Source: Calidifontimicrobium sp964618555
GTDB taxonomy: Bacteria > Pseudomonadota > Gammaproteobacteria > Burkholderiales > Burkholderiaceae_C
Direction: 5' to 3'
Length of the DNA stretch: 13,578 nucleotides
Assembly: GCA_964618555.1 (NCBI GenBank)
Contig: CAZUBF010000101.1
Span: 1 to 13,578 of the forward strand
The position numbers and the translations under genes are program-made. Shown here one piece after another: positions 5,282-12,030 of the stretch; position 1 is the stretch's first letter; every line of letters starts with the position of its first letter. The notes under the pieces are model-generated. The model did no database searches. It was not told the DNA's origin and saw only the letters and a list, made by a program, of their open reading frames with translations.

Positions 5282-6547
5282 ATGCCGTCGCCCCACGCCT
5301 GGCTGGTGCGCTTCGCGGCCCAGGCGCGTGTGCGCCTGGCCGGGCTGCTCGACACGCTGCACGACTGGCCGTGGATGGCCACGCTGGCCACGCTGCGCCT
5401 GCGCTTCCGCGAGGACCACCTGAGCCTCACCGCCAGCAGCCTGACCTTCACGACGCTGTTCGCCCTGGTGCCGCTGATCACCGTGGTGTTCACCGTGTTC
5501 TCGGCGTCGCCGATGCTCGCCGGGCTGCGCCACTCGTTCGAGACCACCGTGCTGCCGGCGCTGCTGCCGCCCGAGATCGCGCGTCCGGTGCTGCTGGCGC
5601 TGACCCGCTTCGCCGAACGCGCGCTGGCGCTCGGCGGCGTCAGCCTCGCGGTGCTGCTGGTCACCGCGCTGGCGCTGATGCTGACCATCGACCGCACGCT
5701 CAACGCGATCTGGCGCGTGCGCCGGCCGCGCCCGTTCGGCCAGCGCATGCTCATCTACTGGGGCGCGCTGACGCTCGGGCCGATCGTGATCGCGGTGAGC
5801 CTGACGGCGTCGTCGTACGCGCTGTCGGCGTCGCGCGGCTGGGTCGGCCCGCTGTCGGCGGGCGCCGCGTGGCTGCTCGGCAGCGCCGACTTCGCGCTGC
5901 TCGCCGCGCTGATGGCCGGGCTGTTCCACTTCGTGCCGAACACGCACGTGCGCTGGCGCCACGCCTGGGCCGGCGGGCTGTTCGTCGCGGTGGGCATCGA
6001 ACTGGCCAAGCGCGCGATGGCCTGGTACGTCGGCGCGTTCCCGGCCACCGCAGCGATCTACGGTGCCGCCGCGGCGCTGCCGGTGCTGCTGCTGTGGGTC
6101 TACGCGGTGTGGGTCATCGTGCTGCTCGGCGCGGTGATCGCGGCCTACGCGCCAAGCCTGTCGATGCGCGTCGCGCGGCGCGCCGCGACCCCCGGCCACC
6201 GCTTCGACCTGGCGCTCGAACTGCTCGGCGTGCTGCAGCTCGCGCGCGCGACGCCGCGCCACGGGCTGTCGCTGCACGACCTGGCGGCGCAGTTGCGGCT
6301 GGACCCGCTGCAGGTCGAGCCGGTGCTCGACACGCTGGCCGCGCTCGACTGGGTCGGCCGGCTCGACGAGGACGGCATGCAGCGCTACACGCTGCTGTGC
6401 GAGCCGAAGGCCACGCCGGCGCAGCCGCTGGTCGACGCGCTGCTGCTGTCGCCGACCACCGTCAGCGCGCGCTTCCGCGCCGCGGCGCGGCTGGGCCAGC
6501 TGACGCTGGCCGACCTGCTGGCCACCGAGCCGGGGATCGCCGGCTGA
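5282..6547 (+). CDS. YihY/BrkB-family inner membrane protein with C-terminal winged-helix-like domain
   Basis: This is a 421-residue protein. The segment REDHLSLTASSLTFTTLFALVPL (43-65) is the hallmark of the YihY/virulence factor BrkB family. About six membrane helices follow: roughly 51-73, 112-135, 155-178, 203-218, 227-247 and 263-290, with GLFHFVPNTHVRWRHAW and the conserved AIYGAAAALPVLLLWVYAVW between or within them. After the last helix, residues 300-421 are soluble. They look like a winged-helix fold (SLHDLAAQLRLDPLQVEPVLDTL, then a DWVGRLDEDGMQRYTLL wing), as seen in the longer betaproteobacterial members. The biochemical role is unknown; old labels such as ribonuclease BN are not reliable. 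ATG 5282 is favoured by the -10 spacing. An in-frame ATG at 5261 would add seven residues and overlap the DUF2069 start codon. Confidence 0.88.
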   Translation: MPSPHAWLVRFAAQARVRLAGLLDTLHDWPWMATLATLRLRFREDHLSLTASSLTFTTLFALVPLITVVFTVFSASPMLAGLRHSFETTVLPALLPPEIARPVLLALTRFAERALALGGVSLAVLLVTALALMLTIDRTLNAIWRVRRPRPFGQRMLIYWGALTLGPIVIAVSLTASSYALSASRGWVGPLSAGAAWLLGSADFALLAALMAGLFHFVPNTHVRWRHAWAGGLFVAVGIELAKRAMAWYVGAFPATAAIYGAAAALPVLLLWVYAVWVIVLLGAVIAAYAPSLSMRVARRAATPGHRFDLALELLGVLQLARATPRHGLSLHDLAAQLRLDPLQVEPVLDTLAALDWVGRLDEDGMQRYTLLCEPKATPAQPLVDALLLSPTTVSARFRAAARLGQLTLADLLATEPGIAG

Positions 6548-6550
6548 GGT

Positions 6551-6592
6551 CGGCCGCGGCCGGATCGCCGCGCACCCGACCGGCCGCCGCGG
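6551..6592. terminator. GC-rich hairpin between convergent genes, possible bidirectional terminator
   Basis: The arms at 6551-6563 and 6580-6592 pair at eleven of thirteen positions, with eight consecutive GC pairs next to a 16-base loop. It sits in the 51-bp gap between the YihY gene and the alpha/beta hydrolase, which end toward each other. There is no T-run on either side, so it is not a standard intrinsic terminator; it could still stabilise 3' ends or act with Rho. Confidence 0.3.
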
Positions 6593-6598
6593 ATCCGG

Positions 6599-7459
6599 TT
6601 ACGCCGGACCGCGAACAGCGCCTGCTCGAGGGGCGGGCGACGCAGGCGCTTCGGCGGGGGTCTCCAGCGCGTCGCGCAGGGCGCGCAGCACCGCGTCGGG
6701 CGCCTCGGCCATCATGTTGTGTCCCGCCGGCACAACATGGACCCGGGCGTTCAGCGCCTGGGCCAGGTCGCGCGCGCGTTGCGGCGCGGTCATCTGGTCG
6801 GATCGGCCGAGGACGCACGCCACCGGGCAGGACACCTTCGCCGCGGCCGCCTCGCCGCCGCGGTAGCGGTCGCAGATCGAGAACTCGTGGTGGAACAGGT
6901 TCAGGTCGCGCCAGCCGTCCTGCATGCGGCGCATCAGCGCGCGGTTGCTACCGTGCAGCCACATGCCCGGCCCGGGGAACGACGGCTTCGCCGCCGTCGA
7001 CGCGTACGACCACGCGGTGACCATGTCGATCGCGCGCCGCGGTTCGGCCTGCGCGGTGTCCAGCAGCGCCTGCGACACCTGCATCGGGTACGCGGTGCCC
7101 ATCAGCACCAGCCGCTCGGCGCGCTGCGGCGCGCGCGCGGCGGCCTCGAGCGCGATCAGCGAGCCCATGCTGTGGCCGACCAGCGCGGCGCGCGACACGC
7201 CGGCGGCGTCGAGCAGCGCGAGCAGCCAGTCGGCGAGCGCCTCGACGTCGGGCAGCGGCGGGCCCTCGCTGCGGCCGTGCGCGGGCAGGTCCACCGCCAG
7301 TGCGCTGCGGCCGTGGTGCGCGCACCAGCGCGCCAGCAGCGTCCAGCAGCTGTGGTCGTGCAGCGCGCCGTGCACGAAAACCACCGTGGGCAGGGCCGCC
7401 TCGAAGGGCTTGCCGCCGGTGTACGCGTAGGCCTCGCGGCCGTCGACGTCGAGCCTCAT
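6599..7459 (-). CDS. Alpha/beta-fold hydrolase
   Basis: This is a 286-residue protein with a full catalytic triad. The nucleophile is Ser97 in GHSMG (95-99), the acid probably Asp221 in VLGRSDQMT, and the base His247 in PAGHNMM. The oxyanion-hole motif FVHGA is at 28-32, and DLPAHGRSEG (57-66) is the usual strand-turn of this superfamily. A cap of about 80 residues lies between 125 and 205. The sequence fits a cytoplasmic esterase or hydrolase, but the substrate is not readable; it is not homoserine acetyltransferase MetX, which is longer. It starts seven bases after the stop of the O-acetylhomoserine sulfhydrylase gene on the same strand, so the two are probably one transcript. The last 20 residues are Ala/Pro-rich. 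The start follows from this spacing and from the early onset of the fold. Confidence 0.85.
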   Translation of the reverse strand: MRLDVDGREAYAYTGGKPFEAALPTVVFVHGALHDHSCWTLLARWCAHHGRSALAVDLPAHGRSEGPPLPDVEALADWLLALLDAAGVSRAALVGHSMGSLIALEAAARAPQRAERLVLMGTAYPMQVSQALLDTAQAEPRRAIDMVTAWSYASTAAKPSFPGPGMWLHGSNRALMRRMQDGWRDLNLFHHEFSICDRYRGGEAAAAKVSCPVACVLGRSDQMTAPQRARDLAQALNARVHVVPAGHNMMAEAPDAVLRALRDALETPAEAPASPAPRAGAVRGPA

Positions 7460-7466
7460 CGCCGCC

Positions 7467-8765
7467 TCACCCGGCTTTCTGCGCGACCTTGAAGGCGCGC
7501 TTGAGATCCTCGATCAGGTCGTCGGCGTCCTCGAGGCCGATCGACAGGCGGATCGTGCCCGGCCCGATGCCGGCCGCGGCGAGCGCCGCGTCGTCCATGC
7601 GGAAGTGCGTCGTGCTCGCCGGGTGGATCACCAGCGAGCGGCAGTCGCCGACGTTGGCCAGGTGGCTGAACAGCGCGAGCGCCTCGATGAACGCCTGCCC
7701 CTGGCGGCGCGATCCCTTCAGGTCGAAGCTGAACACGCTGCCGCAGCCGCGCGGCAGCAGCCGCTTCGCCAGCGCGTGGCCGGGGTGGGTCTCGAGCTCG
7801 GGGTAGCCGACCGACGCCACCATCGGGTGCGCGGCGAGGAAGGCGACGACCTTGCGCGTGTTGTCGACGTGGCGCGCCATGCGCAGCGGCAGCGTCTCGA
7901 GCCCCTGCAGGATCAGCCACGCGGTGTGCGCGCTCATGCAGGCGCCGAAGTCGCGCAGCCCCTCGCGGCGCGCGCGCAGCAGGAACGCACCCACCGTGCT
8001 CTCCTCGGTGAACACCATGCCGTGGAAGCCGGCGTACGGCTCGCTCAGCTCGGGGAAGCGCCCCGAGCGGTCCCAGTCGAAGGCGCCGCCGTCGACCAGC
8101 ACGCCGCCGACCACGGTGCCGTGCCCCGACAGGAACTTGGTCGCGCTGTGGTACACGAGGTCGGCACCGTGCTCGAAGGGCTTCATCAGCCAGGGCGTGG
8201 TGAACGTGCTGTCGACCAGCAGCGGCAGCTTCGCGTCGTGCGCGATCTGGGCCACCGCCGGGACGTCGAGCACGTCCAGCCCCGGGTTGCCCAGCGTCTC
8301 GCCGAACAGCAGCCGGGTGTTCGGCCGGATCGCGGCGCGCCAGCCGTCGAGGTCGCCGGGGCGCACGAAGGTGGTGTCGATGCCGAAGCGGCGCAGCGTG
8401 TAGTGCAGCAGGTTGTGGCTGCCGCCGTACAGCGCGGTGCTGGCCACCATGTGGCTGCCGGCGCCGGCCAGCGTGGCGATTGCCAGGTGCAGTGCGGCCT
8501 GGCCGCTGGCGGTGGCGATCGCGCCGGCGCCGCCCTCGAGCGCGGCCACGCGCTCCTCGAGCACCGCGTTGGTCGGGTTGCTGATGCGGCTGTAGACGTG
8601 GCCGCTGCGCTCCATGTTGAACAGGCTCGCGGCGTGCTCGCTGTTCTCGAACACGAAGCTCGTGCTCAGGTGGATCGGCACCGCACGCGCGCCGGTGGCG
8701 GGGTCGGGCGCGGCGCCGGCGTGCAGCGCGAGCGTGTCGAATCCGGGGTCCGAGGGGCCGGGCAT
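7467..8765 (-). CDS. O-acetylhomoserine aminocarboxypropyltransferase (O-acetylhomoserine sulfhydrylase)
   Basis: This 432-residue PLP enzyme belongs to the Cys/Met metabolism family. It converts O-acetyl-L-homoserine and sulfide to L-homocysteine, the direct-sulfhydrylation route to methionine, in the cytoplasm. The PLP-binding lysine is Lys210 in HSATKFLSGHG. Other cofactor contacts are YSRISNPT (58-65), ATASGQAA (85-92) and LLVDSTF with Asp185. The N-terminal FDTLALHAG and the block ESTVGAFLLRAR/AHTAWLILQGLETLPLRMARH, together with a length near 430, separate it from the shorter cystathionine synthases and lyases of about 390 residues. ATG 8765 is the start that gives the typical N-terminus; no strong Shine-Dalgarno sequence precedes it. 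It is followed at once by the alpha/beta hydrolase. No riboswitch can be recognised in the short 87-bp gap upstream. Confidence 0.92.
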   Translation of the reverse strand: MPGPSDPGFDTLALHAGAAPDPATGARAVPIHLSTSFVFENSEHAASLFNMERSGHVYSRISNPTNAVLEERVAALEGGAGAIATASGQAALHLAIATLAGAGSHMVASTALYGGSHNLLHYTLRRFGIDTTFVRPGDLDGWRAAIRPNTRLLFGETLGNPGLDVLDVPAVAQIAHDAKLPLLVDSTFTTPWLMKPFEHGADLVYHSATKFLSGHGTVVGGVLVDGGAFDWDRSGRFPELSEPYAGFHGMVFTEESTVGAFLLRARREGLRDFGACMSAHTAWLILQGLETLPLRMARHVDNTRKVVAFLAAHPMVASVGYPELETHPGHALAKRLLPRGCGSVFSFDLKGSRRQGQAFIEALALFSHLANVGDCRSLVIHPASTTHFRMDDAALAAAGIGPGTIRLSIGLEDADDLIEDLKRAFKVAQKAG

Positions 8766-8804
8766 GGGTTGATCCGGGGCTGTCGTCGTCGGTCGATTGT
8801 GGGC

Positions 8805-8810
8805 TATATT
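8805..8810 (+). promoter_or_regulatory. Candidate -10 element for the CBS-domain gene
   Basis: TATATT matches the -10 consensus at five of six positions and is the most AT-rich point of the 87-bp divergent gap between the sulfhydrylase and the CBS gene. The start codon follows 42 bases later. The expected -35 position (about 8782-8787, GTCGTC) is a poor match, so an activator or an extended element may be needed. Confidence 0.35.
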
Positions 8811-8838
8811 GGCCCGGCGAGGCCCCGGGGACACGGGC

Positions 8839-8844
8839 GAGGAG
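8839..8844 (+). promoter_or_regulatory. Ribosome-binding site of the CBS-domain gene
   Basis: GAGGAG lies eight bases before the ATG at 8853, a good Shine-Dalgarno match that fixes this start. Confidence 0.75.
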
Positions 8845-8852
8845 AGTGGAGC

Positions 8853-9320
8853 ATGAAGGTCAGCGACATCCTGCGCGTCAAGGGCGGCACGCTGTTCACC
8901 GTCCCGCCCGACGAGCCGTTGTGGCAGGCGATCCAGACGATGGCCGAGAACGACATCGGCTCGCTGGTGGTGATGGACCACGGCGAGCTCACCGGCATCC
9001 TGACGTTCCGCGAGGTCATCGCCAGCGTCGTGAAGAACGGCGGCAACGTCGGCCAGACGCTGGTGCGCTCCGCGATGGACGACGCGCCGCTGACCTGCAC
9101 GCTCGAGACCGAGCTCGACGAGGTGCGCCGCATCATGCTGCAGCGCCACGCGCGCTACACGCCGGTGATGGACGGGCGCACGCTGATGGGCGTGATCAGC
9201 TTCTACGACGTCGCCAAGGCGGTGGTCGACGCGCAGGACTTCGAGAACCGCATGCTCAAGGCCTACATCCGCGACTGGCCGCTCGAGGACCAGCCGCGCG
9301 CCGACCAGGCGCAGGCCTGA
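8853..9320 (+). CDS. Tandem CBS-domain protein
   Basis: This is a 155-residue stand-alone CBS pair (Bateman module). The first CBS motif runs about residues 1-60 (MKVSDILRVKGG, then VPPDEPLWQAIQTMAENDIGSLVVMDHGELTGILTFRE) and the second about 75-135 (MDDAPLTCTLETELDEVRRIMLQRHARYTPVMDGRTLMGVISFYDVAKAV). Such modules bind adenine nucleotides such as AMP, ATP or NAD in the cleft between repeats and report energy state, but this protein carries no effector domain, so its partner is unknown. The second repeat keeps the HARYTPVMDGRTLMGVISFYDV pattern typical of a common proteobacterial single-module family. It is divergent from the sulfhydrylase and convergent with the chemotaxis receptor, whose stop is 12 bp away; no terminator hairpin with a T-run is seen between them. 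Confidence 0.9.
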   Translation: MKVSDILRVKGGTLFTVPPDEPLWQAIQTMAENDIGSLVVMDHGELTGILTFREVIASVVKNGGNVGQTLVRSAMDDAPLTCTLETELDEVRRIMLQRHARYTPVMDGRTLMGVISFYDVAKAVVDAQDFENRMLKAYIRDWPLEDQPRADQAQA

Positions 9321-9332
9321 GGCCCGCGGCGC

Positions 9333-10991
9333 TCAGGCCGCCGCGCCCGCCGCCTGCAGCCGGAACACCGCCACCGTCTCGGCGAGCCGGTGCGCCTGCG
9401 TGCGCAGGCTCTCGGCCGCGGCGGTGCTCTGCTCGACCAGCGCCGCGTTCTGCTGCGTCATCTGGTCTAGCTGGCCGACCGCGGTGTTGATCTCGCCGAT
9501 GCCGGTGCGCTGCTCGCCAGTGGCTGCGCTGATCTCGCCGACGATGTCGGTCACGCGCTGCACGCTGGCCACGATCTCGTGCATCGTCGCGCCGGCGTCG
9601 CCCACCAGCTTCGAGCCGGCCTCGACGCGCTCGACGCTGCTGCCGATCAGCGCCTTGATCTGCCTGGCCGCCTCGGCGCTGCGCTGCGCCAGCGAGCGCA
9701 CCTCGCCGGCGACCACCGCGAAGCCGCGGCCCTGCTCGCCGGCGCGCGCCGCCTCGACCGCGGCATTGAGCGCGAGGATGTTGGTCTGGAACGCGATGCC
9801 GTCGATCACGCCGATGATGTCGGCGATCTGGCGGCTGCTGGCGTGGATCTCGTCCATCGTCGCGACCACCTGCGACACCACGCTGCCGCCGCGGCGCGCG
9901 ACCTCGGCGGCCGACAGCGCGAGCCGGCTGGCCTGCGCGGCGGCGTCGGCGCTGTGGTGCACGGTGCCGGTGAGCTGCTGCATCGAGCTGGCGGTCTGCT
10001 GCAGGCTGGCCGCCGCCTGCTCGGTGCGCCGGCTCAGGTCGTGGTTGCCGGCGGCGACTTCACCGCTGGCGGTGCGGATGCTGTCGGCGCTGTCGCGGAT
10101 GCCACCGACCAGCCGCGTCAGCGCGACCTGCATCTGTGCCAGCGAACGCTGCAGCGCGCCGAGTTCGTCGTGGCGGTCGACGCGCACCGCGGTGGCCAGG
10201 TCGCCGCCGGCGATGCCCTGCGCCACCGCCACCGCGTCGCGCACCGGGCGGGTGATCCAGCGCGTCGTGCGCCAGGCCACCAGTGCGCCGACGAGCAGCG
10301 CAACCGCGCTGCCGGCCGCGAGCACCGCCAGCGTGCGCTGCACGACGGCCGACATGGCGTCGGCGGCGGCGCGCACGCGCGCCTCGAAGTGCGCGCCCAG
10401 CGCGTCGAGCGCGGCGACCATACCCTGCGCCAGCGGCACCAGCTCGGCGTCGATGCGCGTCGGCGGCTCGCCCATCTGGATGTCGTCGCGGATCTGCGCG
10501 CGCAGCGCGACGAAGCGCTGGCGCTGTGCGTTGACGCGCGCGACCAGGGCGGCGGTGTCGGTGTCGTCGGCGCCCACCGACGCCAGCAGCTGCTCCTGCA
10601 GCTCGCCGGCGCGCGTGGCCACCGGGGCCATGTCCTCGGCGAGCCGTCCGGCCAGCGGCGCCAGCCGCGCGCGCGCCGCGTCGTCGTCGCCGGTGGCCGC
10701 ATCGATCGCGGTGGCATGCATCGCGCGGTCGAGGTTGGCGTGCACCAGCGCGGTCCAGCGCTTGACCAGCGCCAGCCGCTCGGTGTGCCGCACGACCTCG
10801 GCGTTGTGATCGGCGATGCGCCACAGCTGCATCACCGCCAGCGCCGCGGCGAACACCACCACCGCCAGCACCGCGGCGAAGCCGGCGCCGAGCCGCGTGC
10901 CGAGGCGGTCGAGCGAACGCAGCGCGGCCGACGGCGCGCGACGGGGCTGGCGCTCGGCGCGCCGGGGCAGCGAAGACAGCAGTCGCTTCAT
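9333..10991 (-). CDS. Methyl-accepting chemotaxis protein
   Basis: This is a 552-residue transmembrane chemoreceptor. TM1 is about 36-56, a periplasmic ligand domain of about 160 residues follows (57-220, helical, four-helix-bundle-like), TM2 is about 221-240, HAMP about 240-293 (ITRPVRDAV-VAQGIAGGDL), and the coiled-coil signalling domain about 300-545. The highly conserved hairpin tip, which binds CheA and CheW, reads DGIAFQTNILALNAAVEAAR then GEQGRGFAVVAGEVRSLAQRS (397-438). No CheR-docking pentapeptide ends the chain; it finishes FRLQAAGAAA. The ligand is not predictable. ATG 10991 gives a short basic cytoplasmic tail before TM1, and no family similarity lies upstream of it. A sigma-28-like promoter lies 67-93 bp upstream of the start, fitting control with flagellar genes. 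No other chemotaxis gene is nearby. Confidence 0.93.
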   Translation of the reverse strand: MKRLLSSLPRRAERQPRRAPSAALRSLDRLGTRLGAGFAAVLAVVVFAAALAVMQLWRIADHNAEVVRHTERLALVKRWTALVHANLDRAMHATAIDAATGDDDAARARLAPLAGRLAEDMAPVATRAGELQEQLLASVGADDTDTAALVARVNAQRQRFVALRAQIRDDIQMGEPPTRIDAELVPLAQGMVAALDALGAHFEARVRAAADAMSAVVQRTLAVLAAGSAVALLVGALVAWRTTRWITRPVRDAVAVAQGIAGGDLATAVRVDRHDELGALQRSLAQMQVALTRLVGGIRDSADSIRTASGEVAAGNHDLSRRTEQAAASLQQTASSMQQLTGTVHHSADAAAQASRLALSAAEVARRGGSVVSQVVATMDEIHASSRQIADIIGVIDGIAFQTNILALNAAVEAARAGEQGRGFAVVAGEVRSLAQRSAEAARQIKALIGSSVERVEAGSKLVGDAGATMHEIVASVQRVTDIVGEISAATGEQRTGIGEINTAVGQLDQMTQQNAALVEQSTAAAESLRTQAHRLAETVAVFRLQAAGAAA

Positions 10992-11057
10992 GGTGGGCTC
11001 GTCGGCAGAGGCAGGAAACCACGGGACCGCGCGACGACACGTCGCGCCCGTGCTGCG

Positions 11058-11084
11058 GTTTCGGCCGCGCGGCCGCGCACTTGA
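11058..11084 (-). promoter_or_regulatory. Candidate sigma-28 (FliA) promoter of the chemoreceptor gene
   Basis: On the minus strand TCAAGTGC (11084-11077) is followed after exactly 11 bases by GCCGAAAC (11065-11058). The flagellar sigma-28 consensus is TAAAGTTT-N11-GCCGATAA, so five of eight and six of eight positions match with perfect spacing. The untranslated leader would be about 55-60 bases. The spacer is a GC-rich palindrome, and in such a GC-rich genome part of the -10 match could be chance. Confidence 0.45.
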
Positions 11085-11156
11085 GGCGCGCCGCCCGAGG
11101 GACCGGACCGACGGCACGCGCGCCTGCCGCGTGACACGGGCGCGCCGGCGCTCGGT

Positions 11157-11162
11157 TAGCCT
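11157..11162 (+). promoter_or_regulatory. Weak -10-like element just before the ThpR-family gene
   Basis: TAGCCT, three of six to consensus, ends six bases before the ATG at 11169. The spacing is the same as for the DUF1178 gene and there is no clear ribosome-binding site, so a leaderless start is possible, but the hexamer is poor. Confidence 0.15.
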
Positions 11163-11168
11163 TGCGAG

Positions 11169-11819
11169 ATGCGCGACGCCGACGAGACTGCGCGCACCGT
11201 CGCCGGCGCGCCGCCCGCCGCGAGCGGTGCGAACCCCGCCGGCCGCGTGGACGCGCCGGCCAACGCGCCGGCCGACGCGAGGGCCGCACGCCGCGCCTTC
11301 GCCGACGCGAATGCCCGCCTGTTCGTCGCGCTGTGGCCCGACGCCGGCGTGCGCCGCACGCTGGTGCGCTGGCGCGACCGCTGGCATTGGCCCGCGTCGG
11401 CGCGGCTCGTCGCGGCGCACCATCTGCACGTCACGCTGCACTTCCTCGGCGCCGTGCCGCGCGACACGCTGCCGGCGCTGCGCGACGCGCTGGCCTGGAG
11501 CGGGCCGGGGTTCGAGCTGCATCTGGGGCCGGTGCTGCCCTGGTCGGGCGGGCTGGCGGTGGTCGGCATCGACGACCCGCCGCCGGCGCTGTTCGCGCTG
11601 CATGCGGCGATCGCCGGCACGCTGCGTGCGCTGGGCCATCGGCCCGAAGCCCGCGCCTTCGAGCCGCACCTCACGCTGGCGCGCCGCGCCCCCGGCGCGC
11701 GGCAGCCCGGCACGCCGCTGGACTGTCGCTGGTCGGTGCACGACTTCGTGCTCGTCGAGTCCGGCGGTCCGGCGGGACCCGGTTACCACGTGCTGCGGCG
11801 CTATGCACCGCGCGGGTGA
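11169..11819 (+). CDS. thpR: RNA 2',3'-cyclic phosphodiesterase (2'-5' RNA ligase family, 2H superfamily)
   Basis: This is a 216-residue protein with both catalytic HxT motifs of the 2H phosphoesterase superfamily: His87-Val-Thr89 in HLHVTLHFLG, and His167-Leu-Thr169 in FEPHLTLAR. RLFVALWPD at 50-58 is the usual first strand. ThpR enzymes hydrolyse RNA 2',3'-cyclic phosphates to 2'-phosphates and can join tRNA half-molecules in vitro through a 2'-5' bond. The family usually has about 175-190 residues starting almost directly with the RLFVA strand. Here there are 49 extra residues rich in Ala, Pro and Asp. Either this is a real disordered extension, or the start is internal, for example GTG at 11247. 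No strong ribosome-binding site marks either. It is divergent from the chemoreceptor and convergent with tolA across the repeat-bearing gap. Confidence 0.87.
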   Translation: MRDADETARTVAGAPPAASGANPAGRVDAPANAPADARAARRAFADANARLFVALWPDAGVRRTLVRWRDRWHWPASARLVAAHHLHVTLHFLGAVPRDTLPALRDALAWSGPGFELHLGPVLPWSGGLAVVGIDDPPPALFALHAAIAGTLRALGHRPEARAFEPHLTLARRAPGARQPGTPLDCRWSVHDFVLVESGGPAGPGYHVLRRYAPRG

Positions 11820-11825
11820 AGCGCG

Positions 11826-11970
11826 ACCGACGCCGCGCTGAGGGCAGGTCGTCGAGCCCGCGCAGGTGCTGCTGCGCCGCGATGCCGGTCCGGCGGTCGA
11901 ACGTGACCAGCGGGGCGCGCCGGTGCGCGGCGAGCCCGAGGTGTCGGGCGAGCCACGCCCTGAACGCCGT
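11826..11970 (-). pseudogene. Possible fragment of a PIN-domain (VapC-like) gene
   Basis: One minus-strand frame of this otherwise gene-free gap reads AFRAWLARHLGLAAHRRAP, then LVTFDRRTGIAAQQHLRGL and DDLP. An ALA-x5-G-PLVTFDRR-like segment is typical of the C-terminal end of PIN-domain ribonuclease toxins, where the Asp of TFDR is one of the acidic active-site residues. There is no start codon, no ribosome-binding site, no N-terminal PIN half and no antitoxin gene. The frame runs on without a stop at the expected end, and upstream it begins inside the hairpin repeat. In DNA this GC-rich an open, protein-like frame can arise by chance. Confidence 0.15.
11934..11949. repeat. Small inverted repeat
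   Basis: GCCCGA and TCGGGC form a perfect 6-bp stem around a 4-base loop, ten bases before the first hairpin repeat. It may be part of the same transcript-end structure or chance; no function is evident. Confidence 0.3.
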
Positions 11971-12010
11971 CCCGGGCTGCGCAGGCAGCCCTGGAGCCGC
12001 GGCGTTCCAG
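11960..12010. repeat. Hairpin repeat, copy 1
   Basis: This is a 51-bp element nearly identical to copy 2 at 12031-12080, in the same orientation: one substitution (C for T at the ninth base) and one extra C near the end. It folds on itself. The outer arms CTGAACGCCG and CGGCGTTCAG (interrupted here by the extra C) are complementary, and the inner GGGCTGC and GCAGCCC pair perfectly around a GCAG loop. It resembles the REP-type extragenic palindromes of proteobacteria in size, strength and position between convergent genes, but I do not recognise the family. Confidence 0.85.
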
Positions 12011-12030
12011 CGGCTCGCAGAGCTCGCCGC

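Noticed and set aside
3443..6277. A 944-codon open frame on the minus strand running through the YihY gene
   Set aside because: Only its last 474 codons, from 4867, encode the FAD dehydrogenase with family motifs. The upstream part is antisense to a real membrane protein gene and is Arg/Gln/His-rich, as expected of GC-driven open frames.
8766..8852. SAM-type riboswitch before the O-acetylhomoserine sulfhydrylase gene
   Set aside because: The whole divergent gap is only 87 bp and shows no stem-and-pseudoknot layout I recognise; it must also hold the CBS promoter and ribosome-binding site.
7605..9320. Long plus-strand frame through the sulfhydrylase gene leading into the CBS gene
   Set aside because: Only the part from 8853 has a ribosome-binding site and CBS motifs; the rest is the mirror of a well-supported PLP enzyme on the other strand.
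9321..9332. Terminator between the CBS and chemoreceptor genes
   Set aside because: The gap is only 12 bp and contains no hairpin with a T-run.
10540..10543. Chemoreceptor with a CheR-binding pentapeptide at its end (checked at the C-terminus near 9336)
   Set aside because: The chain ends FRLQAAGAAA, with no NWETF-like motif; absence is common in receptors and is not treated as notable.
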